Positions 1 through 12,400 of a stretch of 64,000 bases of DNA are shown here, piece by piece. The translations under genes and the position numbers were made by a program. The notes below the pieces were generated by a model. That model saw only the letters and a program-made list of their open reading frames with translations. It did no database searches and was not told where the DNA came from. The stretch's first letter is position 1; each line of letters starts with the position of its first letter. The stretch lies in assembly GCA_949130485.1 (NCBI GenBank), contig OX422197.1:1836603-1900602 (forward strand), written 5' to 3'. This stretch comes from Agelas oroides (Eukaryota; Porifera; Demospongiae; Agelasida; Agelasidae).

Positions 1-313
1 GTGTATCATTGTATCACAAACCAAAGAGGAGGTAGTCTTGTGCCCAGACCACACTCACAAGGGGGTCTGGGCACGAGACTAAAGAGGAGGGCTTTGAATG
101 AGGTCAGCCAAATACCATTATTTTGTGGACTAAACATTCTTCTCCCAGAACTCAGTGATGCACTAAAAGTATGAGTTTTTTTTATTTTATTTTTACAAGT
201 GCATTTTGGTAACCAGACCTGGGAACAAGGCTAAAGATTTTGTGGCAACACGCTATCTATAGTAGACCACTTTGCAGTGAGAGCTAATTGTGAATGTACA
301 TGTAGCTTTCATT

Positions 314-400
314 TAGCCTCGTTCCCAGGCCCGCCCAGTTTTCCATCGCTTTCAGTACGGAAAGTGACAGAAAGCTGGGCGGGGCCTGGGAACAAGGCTA
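314..400. mobile_element. 87-bp Mutator-like MITE (TAGCCTCG family)
   Basis: Hairpin with terminal inverted repeats TAGCCTCGTTCCCAGGCC / GGCCTGGGAACAAGGCTA, flanked by 9-bp near-identical direct repeats GCTTTCATT (305-313) and GCTTTCGTT (401-409). TIR plus 9-bp duplication fits Mutator-like elements. Related copies with 9-bp duplications lie at 33006, 36568 and 52637. It sits exactly at the apparent end of the C19orf44-like reading frame. Confidence 0.75.
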
Positions 401-2951
401 GCTTTCGTTGTCACTGACCTCTTTAGTTTCCTCAAGAGTGGTATACTGGTATCCAGATTCAATGCCACTGGAGAGTTGTTCAGTTGCTTGCCTGCTGGTT
501 GCAAGAAACTGCTGAGTGAGAGCTATTTGGCTTAGCAAAAGTTTATTCAGAGCAGCAATGGCAGGAGAGTGCACAGCCATTGCTGTAGAGTGTGTATGTG
601 AGTGTGTGGTTGTGAGAAAATGCCAACTTTAACTTGGTTGCATAACTGGACAAAGGGTTAACTAAATGGTACAGTTGTACTCTGCAAAACAATTTGGTTG
701 TTTTGACCACAGAGTGGTTACCTTGGTTGCATACAAGCTGGAGAGACAGTGGTTATTAGAGGGTATGGAAGACTAATTGTTTAAGGTAACCTGAGAGGCA
801 GCTGCCCAGTTCATCTTACAACCACAATACACTGACAACCCTCAGAACATCTGTGCTCCAAAGTTGTAGTAAGGAACTTTTAATGCAAGCAGGTGATTCC
901 CTCACAGATATTCTGAGGGTTGTCAATGTGTTGTGGTTTTAAGGTGAACTAGGCAGCTGCCTCTCAAAGAAAACAAAAAACACTTTCATAACCACCATCT
1001 CCTCTAGCTAGTCTGCAACCAGGCTAACCACTCTGCAGCTGTGGTTAAAACAACCAATTTGTTTTTTATAGTGATATAGTCAACGGTTTCAAGTTTTACA
1101 AAAATTGAACCAGAAATCTTGACAACATGCAGTGGCACCATATGAAGCCCACACCATAATGAATGAATGGGTCCTTTTTGACCAAAAGTTTGTAGATTTC
1201 AGGCACATTCTACAAGTTTTTGCTATAAGTCTCATTCCCATGTCAAACAGGGCCTCATTCCCATGTCAAACCGGCCCCTTGGGCTGAGACTTAGTCTCAT
1301 TCCCATGTCAAACAGGGCCTCATTCCCATGTCAAACCGGCCCCACAGGCTGAGTCTATGGACAACTGAGAACCCTCCCTCTATAGTCTGTGCAGATTGTT
1401 TAACTATACTACAGCTTGCAGTGAACCTTCTAGTGTAGTAGCAGAAACGACATGAGGTGCAACAGGAGGCAGGTCCAGGTACTCTCTTCCATACAGAAGG
1501 CCGTGCAAAGTGGGCTCCTCTTGAGCAGCCAAGGAGCCATGTGCACGAGAACTTTGTTCTTTGCTGTTGAGAGTGCTGAGATGGTCTGAGTGGTCTTGGT
1601 TGATGATGGAAGTTCTACATGGGCTTGAAGAGAGGCCATGTTCATTGGGAGTATGGTTCTTCTGTGTAGTATTCTCTGAAAGGGTCAGAAAGAACTGATA
1701 AGTTGTGCATTGTTGTACACATTTAATGCTCACCATACCTGAGATGTATCCAGAATAATCTTTGAAACTCCTCCCACCACTTCCAGGTAAATAACGTCCA
1801 CTTTCACTAGGATTTTCCTCGTAACGAGTACTATCTTCAGTGTTAATGTCTTGACTATTTTCAACGTCTGATTCTGATTTTACGTTCATTTGTGTCTCAG
1901 TCTCAACGGAATTTGATTCAGACAATTCCTCCACAATGTCTTCCTCCTCTACAACGTTGCTATTAGAAGACTCTGATAAAGACTCAAACTCTTCATCACT
2001 ATAACCACCTGCACAACAAGGCTTGTCTTTTACAGCTTGGTTACCAGGATAAACTTTCACAGCTGGTTTTATTTTCACATTTCTCTCTTCAGCAGAAGTT
2101 CCTGATCCAGCTCCTCCACTTCCGAAACTAGGAGTTGATTCTGTAGTTTTATCAGCATGTGCATCAAGATCATTCAGAGTGTGCACATTTCTGAATTTTA
2201 TTGAACTATCATCAGTCTTACTATCCTCACCAGCACAGCTTTCATCAGAGTTGATCTCTTCATCACTTGCAACAGCTTTCAACTGATCTATGGAAAATAC
2301 ATTTCTTGTCAATTGAAATTGTTCAGACTCACTTTCAGTTTCCTCATTTTCTGATTGTGCGACTTTAGGTTTAGAGCCTTTCACGTCAGTGCTTGATCTC
2401 TTCCTATCAAGTTGGGCACTTCTTTTGCCATTTTCATCACCAGTCAGGAAGAAGTCTTCTGCCATCTTGATGTTAGCAAGAGGGTTTCTGACCCCATCAT
2501 TCTCCAAATCAGACCCACTGAGTTGGTCTCCCTCCAAACCACCACTATGCTCTGTCCAAACTTCAGTAAGACTACTCGTATCATTAAATGCTTCAGCGCT
2601 GACACTGTTCCAGGAACTAGTTTCCAAACTTTGTGCATCCATGGCTCTAAGGTGGTGGTGGGTCTTAGTTGCTAACTGAAGGTGCTTCTGCCTCCCACCA
2701 ACATTCTGCAAACTATTATCACCTCCCACAACTTCTCCACTTTCAGTACCTCTGTCCCTGGAAAATCCCTGTGCAGGTTTAGGCTTCAGAAAAGTAGACG
2801 TACCAGTGGTGCCTTCAAAATCCAGCATGAATCCTTCACCAACATCTTGACTTGGAGACTCCATCAACATTGCCCAGTCAATCTGAGACTTACCTGTCTC
2901 CTTCCGTTTGAAAACAGAGAGATAGGACTCGATATCGTCCATGTCTTCCAT
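398..2951 (-). CDS. C19orf44-like protein (DUF4614), 3' end possibly incomplete
   Basis: Seen: minus-strand exons 2951-1739, 1675-1427 and 582-398, joined by a 63-bp intron (1738-1676, in frame and stop-free) and an 844-bp intron (1426-583), both GT..AG. The junction gives ...TTLEAMAVHSPAIAALN..., which lines up with the end of human C19orf44 (IEALTAYSPAVLALH), followed by LTQQF and YxTLEE. An upstream EYLDLPPVAPHVVSA block, a YSDEEFES block and an FLK motif also correspond. The rest is a long acidic, Ser/Glu-rich, probably disordered region. The family's function is unknown to me. Start: ATG at 2951 (MEDMDD); an in-frame ATG at 2993 is the alternative. A perfect donor (CAG, GTAAGT) at 2896-2888 may mark a further small intron, but I found no clear acceptor. 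At the 3' end GAG, GTCAGT near 414 may be a donor to an exon beyond the window; otherwise the stop at 398-400 is the terminal trinucleotide of a MITE. Confidence 0.8.
690..1062. mobile_element. Foldback MITE, copy 1
   Basis: About 370 bp whose left arm (CAATTTGGTTGTTTTGACC...) reappears reverse-complemented at the right end, with further paired blocks inside (GCAGCTGCC, and AACCCTCAGAACATCTGTG pairing with its complement). It lies in the large intron of the C19orf44-like gene. A second copy of the family is at 29083-29370. Ends are approximate; no target duplication was resolved. Confidence 0.65.
1228..1353. repeat. 65-bp direct repeat, two copies
   Basis: A 65-bp unit starting AGTCTCATTCCCATGTC occurs at 1228 and 1293. 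Each unit itself holds two CATTCCCATGTCAAAC blocks. It is intronic in the C19orf44-like gene. No coding potential. Confidence 0.8.
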
Positions 2952-3447
2952 TTCATTTATAGTATTTTGTGTTATTAAGCAGTGGGAGAACAATGGACTG
3001 AGAGCTGGAGAGACTCGGGCTCTTCGGAAAATTGATCAGTTAGCGATAATGTTGCCACACCCACTCGTCCCAGTCTAGTCTGGAATTGGAACGAGACTAC
3101 TCCCGCGTGGCCACACCCCATTCCGCAAGTGAGGGGTATGGGCATAGATAATAGAGTCGTTACGACTCTATTATCTATGGTATGGGTGTGACCACGCGAG
3201 ACAAGGCGGCGCCGATTAGGTCGGCGGAATGTACTAATGTAGTTAGTCATTAGTCAATGTAGTATTTCCTGTTGGCTATGACCGTGTGTATGGACAGACT
3301 ATTATAAAAGCATACCATCTTGTAAGATGAGTAACTAGCTAGTTTGTTTTTGGCGCCTAGTAGAGTCTACTGTCAGTGACTGCATGCTACAGCAACCACT
3401 TGCATGATAGCTGTTGTCAGTATTGTGCTTGGGTGTTGGTTTTCAAG
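2952..3447. promoter_or_regulatory. Presumed bidirectional promoter between C19orf44-like and CTL-A
   Basis: The two genes start head-to-head about 500 bp apart (minus ATG at 2951, plus ATG at 3448), so this interval must hold both 5' UTRs and promoters if the start calls are right. No TATA box could be assigned with confidence. The most marked structure is the palindrome at 3104-3198. Confidence 0.45.
3104..3198. repeat. Nested palindrome in the divergent promoter
   Basis: Inner arms 3143-3160 and 3162-3179 (CATAGATAATAGAGTCGT and its exact complement) are separated by one base. Outer arms CGCGTGGCCACACCCCAT (from 3104) and ATGGGTGTGACCACGCG (to 3198) also pair. It could be a tiny MITE or a structured regulatory element; no target duplication was found. 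Confidence 0.75.
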
Positions 3448-6400
3448 ATGGGGAACATTTTTTGTGGTTGCTGCGGAGATGAGGCCAAAGGTGGTGGGGG
3501 GAAGGGTGAGTGTACACAAACTTGTTGAAGCCTGGTTAGATATTAAAAAAAAATAAAAAAGTTCTGGGCAAAGCAGTAGGCCTATCATTATAAGCAGCAG
3601 TATGGATACATAGGATAGTTGAATAACAGTTTACTTGTGTGTCGGTACAGGGCTTGAATTACATTCATTGGTCGAAATCGCGGCGTTCAGCGTAATAGCT
3701 AGTAGGTGACACAGGCGTCCCTTTTTTCAAGGAGATGTGGTTCATAATTTGATTGTTCTGAGTCATGCATGACCGCAGGTTTTGTCAGCAGACAGATAAT
3801 AATAATGCCACGGTATGTAGTCAACTGGGTAGCTAGCTACAAGTCGTGCATTGTACTCAGTCAGGCTACGATACTCAACGTGTATCTCTGTTATACCCAA
3901 CTGTAGGTACACCTCTAGCACATGACCCAGACTTCAGGGGACCCATCAGGGGCAAAAGCAGGTATAGCCATGCATATGTATGTGTTGCATAGCGTCCCAG
4001 CTTACTAGCGTACATAATGGCTATATGTCAGCTACACACACTACCTGGTATACTGTATGCTCTACTGCACACATGGGCTAGACTTACAGCAATATGAAAT
4101 ATATAGTAGGTAGCGAGTATTACAATGCCCAGTATCCATGCAAACCTTGACAGGATTTGTGTACCTAGCTGAGTGTGCTACCATACGAATGTTCAACTAG
4201 TCAGGATTCAATCCTGCCTTTTTTCCTTTCAAGTGATCTTATTGGCTGCATAAATCCCAACTACTGCAGGAACTCAAGCACACCATGCTGTTTACACATG
4301 CCAATTATGGAGATAAAACTGTTGTTCACATGGTTTTCCATTCCAACTATTTCGGGGATCTCTGTGGAAGTTAGGGTATACATGTTTTATTGATGCCCCT
4401 GTAACTGAGAAACTTGTCTCTGACAGCCCACTGACTCATGCATTAAACAACCTTTAAATACACAAATGGCAGGTACTCTATTTGTGCGTTCATGCATGTC
4501 AAGATAGTTATGGTTAGTAAAAGTGCAGTATGCAAATCATAGTACCCTAATCATGTTCACTCATGCATTGAATGTCTGGCATTACAGCAGATTGCAAAAG
4601 TCTTGCAACAAGCAAGCTGAACAGTGGAAAACCACAATAGATTTACTGGGTTTGAACCAAGAGAAGGGCATGCAGAGGTTGGAAAGATAATCATATTCAT
4701 ATGTGGTAAATCAATTGTGGTTTTCCACTGTTGTTGCAAGACTTTTTGCAATCTGCTATGGAAGGTCACATGACCTGTTGAGTATTACAGCTAACTATCC
4801 AGCATCTCTCAGCATTAAGTGCGTAGTTGCTGAGCAAACTCAAGTTCCAAGTTGCAAAATCTCTAAAAGTTTGCCCATATTCATATGGACCTGACCCACT
4901 CTCACACACTCACATACACACACATACAGACGACCCAAAGATTTGCTTTGCTTGGCATTGTTCATTGTGTTTATCATAATTTGGATAGCAATTGGTGTTT
5001 ATGGTGAGTTAGTACTTGTACAATTTGCTCTGAGGTTATTGTTCTATGTTCTAGAGTAAATTCTTGAATTGCCTGTGTACATGGAGATCTGCACAGAGTA
5101 TGTCACTATAGCTCTTTTAGATTCCACAAATTATGTCACATATCATAATGCAGTGTACATGTGAGGCTATGCTTGGTTGTGTTTGCATCGTTGTTTCGTA
5201 TCTGTCCGTTTCAGTGTGAAATTTTTACTCTTTCTTGCAGCCTGGGCAAATGGGCAACCCCTGAGAATAATCTACCCAACAGATTCCAAAGGCAGGCTGT
5301 GTGGTGTGGACAGCGATGTCCGGTGAGCTTTTGTACGTTTTCTCGTCAATCTTACCCACTGAACTGTCTAACATCAATGGCATCATGATAGTTGTATCTT
5401 TCAGCATGTTAGGTACAAATGCTATACCGTAGACTCTGGTTAATAAGCGCATGCGCTTATAAGTGTAAGTGGTAAGCAAATATGCGCCTAATAGAGGATA
5501 TGCGCTAAACAACGGATGCAATGAAAGCCACGCCCTACAGGTGGGCATAAGTGCGCAGTAGATCGTTAGACGCGTTCACCTGGCAAGTATCGACGTAAAA
5601 TCGGAAGGCTCCATCCTCCTCGATCGAAGAGACCGTGATTCACAGCCATTGTGTATTCAAGGAGATATGCGGGGCTCTACGCGTCGTACGGGAGAAATTT
5701 TTACTACGCCTAGTAGTCCAGTCGTAAGCTGCGAAGGATGTGGCTTGTGACTTTGTGTTAGCCAGAAGCGGGAAAACCTGTGTAGCTCTTTGTTTGACTA
5801 CAGGATGGCCATTGAGTGTGCTGCGTGTTCTTGACGCCATGGTTTTCACTCGATCTCTCGCCGCCATCGTGTACACTATTCAGTAATGCACATGCGCTTA
5901 ATAAATGATGCCGTGTACCAGGATGCATGCGCCTAATAAATAATATGCGCCTAATAGCAAGGTGCGCCTAATAACCAAACAAAAAAGGTTTGCACATATC
6001 TTCCTCTTTGTTTATTATCATATTTTGTGTCTCATACTTCTCCTCCATTTAGAGACAAGCCTTATCTCTTCTTCTTCGACATCACCCAGTGTGTTTCAGC
6101 TGCAAGCGTGGGAGAGCTGATCCAAGGACAGGTTGATACATCTTCCATTTTCACATGTCCGACACAGCAGGTGAATTGAGATAAATTTGGGAGAAACTTT
6201 CCTAACAATTGTGATAGCAGGTATGTGCGTATTATGCCAATATTTCTTCACCAGGTGTGTGTGGATCGTTGTCCAGAAGTGAATGAGTTTGGTGTGAGGA
6301 ACAACCCAGTCTGTATAGACTCTGTGGACACATCTGAGTTCATAAATATCACAAATGGAGGTGTAACTGTCGCAGCTGATAGAGTGGTGGTAAGGAGGAT

Positions 6401-9400
6401 TCTGTTTTTTGCTTTTACTGCTACATAATTGAGCTCACTGTGCACATGAGCAAGCAGCATCCTGAATGCTTTGAGCAGTAATGAGCACATAATTTTATGT
6501 TGAGTGTTAAGATATTCTCCACTTCACCCTTGTTTCTATAATAACAGGTGGGTACATATACTGACAGGAAGTTGTAGATTCTGTTTCATATACCACAGGA
6601 AGTTGTAAAATGATGTTTCCTATAAGCTGTTTTGTTTACAGTGTAAACTACCTTGTACCTTAGTCTTGCGAAAGAGTGCCCATGGGCAGAGCACCTTACA
6701 AGTCTGCCAAAGAGGGGGGTGGGTGCTCTTTCGAGTGGTTCCGCATTTAACCACGAAAGAGTGTTATGTTTGCAGCGACTCGATGCCCTTGAAGCAAATA
6801 ATTGGACAAGCAATAACATGCAACGGAACCACCAGCGGCTTCAAAGTCGAGTCCTGACAACACACAACACTCTGAATACCACCATGTCACTGTGAACATG
6901 GTGTAGCTCGTGGTGCGACCGCATTACTGCGGCATTAGCTAAGTCCATCTACGCACGATGCCTTCGGTGAAGTATTACACGAAGTTTCTTACCTCTGATA
7001 TGCATAGTGCTTGAGGCTGTGCTTCTCAAACTCCACGCGAAGCTCGCTCCAGGGTGGGCACTCATTCGAGTAAACTTTGACCCTATACAGGAAAATGGGC
7101 CAAAAGTAGGAGGTGGACACTTTTTTTGTGAGTGGACACTTTTTTTGTGAGTGGGAGCTCTTTCACGAGACTACAGTATGTTTACCAATAACATACCTTG
7201 TTTACAATGTTTACTAGTAACAACAACGACCAATCAGGTTGGAGAATATGACACATAATGCATGTTAGTCTGGGATTTATAATAACCACCCTTGCCCTCG
7301 GGCTCCACCCTCAGAGTCTGGTGGTTATTGACCATACATCCCAGACTACCATGCATTATTACATAATCCCTCCTGTTGGGTGGTCGTATTAATGATGATG
7401 GGTCATGGTAGTCTATCAAGCTAGACCATCTCTCACCTACAGAGATGACACCAGTATGTAAGACAACCCCTTATGGCCTAGGGAGGGATATGTAGCCTAA
7501 CTTGATGGGTGTCTCATTCACCTCTCTCTGTCTGCATGTGGTTACTGGTTACTATTCACACAGTCACATTACCTTGTATACTAGAACATTGTGGTTGCGA
7601 GCTGATACAGGAACAGTGTTATATTACAGGTGTAACACATCAAGTCAAGCATCCTCCTCATACACATTCACAGGGGTTTTTAAAAGTGCTGTTTTAAAAC
7701 AAGTCAAATAAAAAGACATGCTGTGCATATATACACAATCACAGTGCATAACAGTGCCAGGGGCCGAGATAAATGTTTGATGCATATGCCAGTCGTTTAT
7801 CCAGCCAGGGCAGCTACACATGCATGGACTAAGCTTCACACTCAAATCATGAGCTAAGTCTCCAGCGTATATGAGTGCCGTTTATGCACGGACCTTACCC
7901 GACCAAAGTCGGACTTCAACCACCGTCCATAATTTACACTGTTGTGAGCAGCCTGCAGTTGAAAGTCCGTAGCTGTACAAACCACGATTAAGTTGCAATG
8001 CATGCTTTCAACTTCAGTCGTCTTCACTTCAGGTCGCCGACCCTGTACTCTGGCTGTAGCCTCCACCTACTGAGTGCACAAGGACGTTCAAAGCTTCGTA
8101 AAATAGTTAATGCATTAATTTAAAATTTACGGTATATGGCCGCAAGCAAACCGACAGACATACACATGCACCTTTGCAATGCAGTCCCGCTAGTATGGGG
8201 CTCGCTCAGGCTCGCCCCAAATACTTATATTTGAGATATGAGATTTTTGGTATGTCTGAAACATATAATACCCATATAGGCAATATCACTATATGGGCAA
8301 CAACATTCTTTTATATAAAAAAACAACTTTACCTTAATTCCCCCCAGCTTCTAAAAAACTTTCCATCATCTGCAGTATAGCTGCTAGTAATGTAAACTTA
8401 GTGGCCTAAAGTGTGGTAGAGAAACAGACTATTCTATCTACACTAACTGTTGTGAACGCTGTCTTCCAAGTTTGGGTGACTGTGAATGTGTGTACCCAAG
8501 TGTGTATTCCTCACATTGCTACAGAGACTGCTTGGACATATAACCAGAGAGGAATGTGCACCATACTACCTGGTCAGCACACAAGGTGGGCTAATATCTT
8601 GATTCACATCAGTACCATGAGTAGCATTTCAATGCTACTTGTATAGGGGCAGTTGAGTTCTTATGCATAGCATAATGTCTCTAAAATGTTGATTGAAAGG
8701 TTTCTAATTTCTAACTAGAGACTTATTGGTTACAATCTTAGCTATCTCCTTTTCTTCTCAGTTGCAAGACGGTGTGTTCCAACATTGGTTAACTTGGACC
8801 CTATAATCAACTTCACTGCTAGTGAGGAGATCCAGAATGCCACAAATAATGCCACAGATGTCATCTCTAACTTTGGGGACCTCTTCACCACCCTCAGCAT
8901 CCAGTCTATCACTGACGGAACCTTGTAAGGAGCGGGTGTGCTCCTAGTGATGTACTATCACCATTCTTAGTGTGTCCTGCGTCTTGCCAAATATTTGTGA
9001 ATAAATATTAGTATTCATTCAAGACTGGGGGTATAGAAGGAGGTTGTGAGAAGCCAATTTCTTTATCTTATTTAACTCTTTCCCTCGCCTCCTTCTACAA
9101 AGTGTCCAGGGTGTGCTGGTGAACACACGGCAGTTTCTACTGAATGTGTATCGAGACTTGCAGGTTGTCTGGCCTGCCTTGCTCATGTCAGTTTAAACAG
9201 TTAGTGTATTTGGTAGTTGGAAATGCTGTTCACATGCAATTACTCTTTTCCTGTCATTATGACTTTCCACAGAGGAGTGGGTGTAATTCTTGCACTGTCA
9301 TTTACCTACATCTGCTTGATGAGGTAAGATTCTTGAAACTTGCGCAGACTCTGTACATATTTGTATGTTAGGTCACAGGTATTGTAAGCATAACCCACAT

Positions 9401-12400
9401 GATGTACCTCAATCCCAGGTGGTTTGCTGGTATCATTGTGTGGACTGGTATTCTTCTGTGTCTTATCCTCCTGGTTTCAAGTAAGTTACAAGCATACACA
9501 TATTATTTCAGCCATAAGCAATGCATTTTGTATCACTTGGTATATTTCGTACATGTACATATATTTCCATTCTCCACACAGTTGCTGGCTTTTCATACTT
9601 CCAGTTCTGGTGTTTCCAGGACACGACTGCCCTCTTCAACCAGTTTGACCCCAACTCGACCACTCTCTCAGAGTTTATCAATGTGACAGACCTGCAGAGA
9701 CTTTCTGCCCTCATTTGTGCTCAGACCTCAGTGATCAGGGAGTTTATTGACGAACAGCTCCCCTGGTTTCAGTATCAGGAGTGGACTTGGCTTGCTATTG
9801 GTATTATCTCTGTGATTAAAGTAGTGTGTGATGATTACCTAGTTTGCTGCTACACATAGCACTTTATGTAGTAGTATGACTGTTACAGCATGGAATGGTC
9901 CTGCAGGTATTATTGGTACACTGCTGCTGCTGATCTTGGTCCTCATCCTCATCTTCCTCGGGAAGAAGATCAGAATCTCCATCGCCATCATCAAGGAAGC
10001 AAGCAGGTGAGCACATGGCTCAGATCTGTTGTAGGTCCACTTCATGAGCTCTGAATACAGCCACATAACTGTAATCTTAGTAAAAATATGCTAACTGATA
10101 AAGCTACCAAATTGACCAAACTTACACCTCTTTGACCTCCTTCAGGGCTGTCGGTGGTGTCCCCACGTCTGTGTTCTTTCCCGTGGTGACCTTTGTACTG
10201 CTGCTGGTGGTGCTTGGATACTGGGCTGTTGTGGCACTGTATCCCACAAACTATAACTACAGTACTAAAATATTTGACTCTCCTTCAATTTAGCACATAC
10301 ATCTCTCCTTAACCACTCTCACACAAGCTTTCTACTAACCTCCTCTGATGCAAGACATGCCATTATTATGAATGCTACCATCTCTGAAAGCAACAGGAAT
10401 CTCACTGATATGATTGGGCTTGTAGATAATGGAACAAATTGTAACCAAACTTGGTTCATTGAGGTAAATACTACAGTATAAGTGGAAGTACATAACCAGC
10501 CCACCTCACTTGAAGAGTGTAAGGTACTTTACAGCTGGCATATTTCTTCAGTTCTACTCTATATTTGTTATAGTTAGCTCTTCAGACACACACACTCACT
10601 GATGTTTCATCCTGTATGTGTTTCACAGACCTATATGAATGAAACCATATTTTTTCCTGATGAGAATCGCCCGGGTGAAATGGCCTCACTCAGCTGCCAG
10701 TTTAACCAGTTCATCACCTCCAAGTATGTACATCCTGTATACATAAGAATAGTATATTTTACATAAGGGAATTTTTGATATGATACTTATTTGTTCTGTA
10801 GTTTTCTCCTGGGTCTGCATATCTACCACCTGTTTGGGCTATTGTGGGTCGGCAACTATGTTCTAGCTCTTGGGGAGTGCACCCTGGCTGGGGGCTTTGC
10901 ATCATGGTACTGGGCTTACAGAAAACCAAAGGTTAGAATACGTGGTGTGTCAGTGTGGACTTTGAGAGAATGCCAGGTGATTGCCAGAGATTAGCTTGCC
11001 ATGCTATCCTTATATCTCCTTTTCCTCACAGGATGTACCCACATTTGCACTTGTTGGGTCTTTTGGCAGAGCCATACTGTGAGTACCTTTACACATGAAG
11101 GATATCAATTGACTGTGTATTATTCCTTCTTGCTACTTACCCATGCACCAGATTCCACTCTGGTTCCCTGGCCTTTGGTGCCCTCCTCATTGCTCTTGTG
11201 CAGCTGGCAAGGATCATTCTGACCTACATCCAGAAGAAGCTGAAAGGAAGGGCGGGGAAGGTGGCTCAGTGCATCCTTTGCTGCATGCAGTGCTGCCTCT
11301 GGTGCCTGGAGAAGATACTCAAATACATCAACAGGCAGGCCTACATCGAGGTGAGCAATACATATACCCACCATGACATAACACAACAACTTGAGTGCAT
11401 ATTGTATATTATAAAACCGAGAACCATTTTTAGCAAGTTGTCTGACTGCCAGACCACACTATAGTCCTAATATAATGTTTACCATATAGTCTTTAGCTCA
11501 GATGGGTGCTACATTTTCATGGATGCATCATGACTTTCTTTGACAACAACCATGCACTAATAATCTATGCACCCAATAAAAAATGTATCCCCAAACTAAG
11601 AAGTGAAAAATGTATTTTCCAACTAAAAAAAGTATCTCCAACTGTATTTACAAGTTACCATGTGCAATCTATGCTTGCACATGGTACAACTTCTAAAGTC
11701 TATTGCACATTCTCAGGTCCTGGGTACAAGGCTAAGGGGAGTCTGGGAATGAGGCTAACCACATGTCACAAGTATCATAGGAGAAAGGCATTTATGTTCT
11801 TGGCAATGCTAATTGGAAGAAGATGTACAGTCTCAAACATCCATGCATGGCCCTGGCTTAGAGAAAATGGCTCAGTTCTAACAATTTTCTCTTGCCATAA
11901 ACACATGCAGATTGCCATATATGGGTATGACTTCTGCACTGCTTCTGCATGTGTATTTCTAACAGATTGCCATATATGGATATGACTTCTGCACTGCTGC
12001 GTGCAAGGCAGTGAAGCTGCTCATCAGGAACATCATAATGTAAGTGCTAGTAGAGGAAGACTTGAGTTTCTCATGTGGGAGCTACGGGACTTAGTCTGAT
12101 ACCAGCTCTGCTCTTGGTTCACCATGTAGCACTGCTGTAAAGGATCGTATTGTGGCTTTCCTCCTGTTCTTGGGAAAGCTGGCCATCACGTGTGCAGTCG
12201 GTGAGTTGAACTGACAGCCAAGTGTGACATGCATGATACCATGTCAACTATCTTGATGCATACTTTTTATATGTGTTCATCCAGGTATACTGGCTTACCT
12301 TGGATTTGGTGGTTATGTGAATCTGGGTCAAACTTTGTGGAGTGAGGAGCTCAACTACTACCTCATTCCAATCCTTGTGAGTTAACAAAAAAGTTTTGAG

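Noticed and set aside
2888..2896. Consensus splice donor inside the C19orf44-like first exon
   Set aside because: CAG, GTAAGT is perfect, but no convincing acceptor follows and the frame stays open with a plausible FLK motif; left as possible only.
11506..11985. 159-codon ORF in CTL-A intron 19
   Set aside because: No family signature, overlaps the exon 20 duplicate, and is not present in the CTL-B intron.
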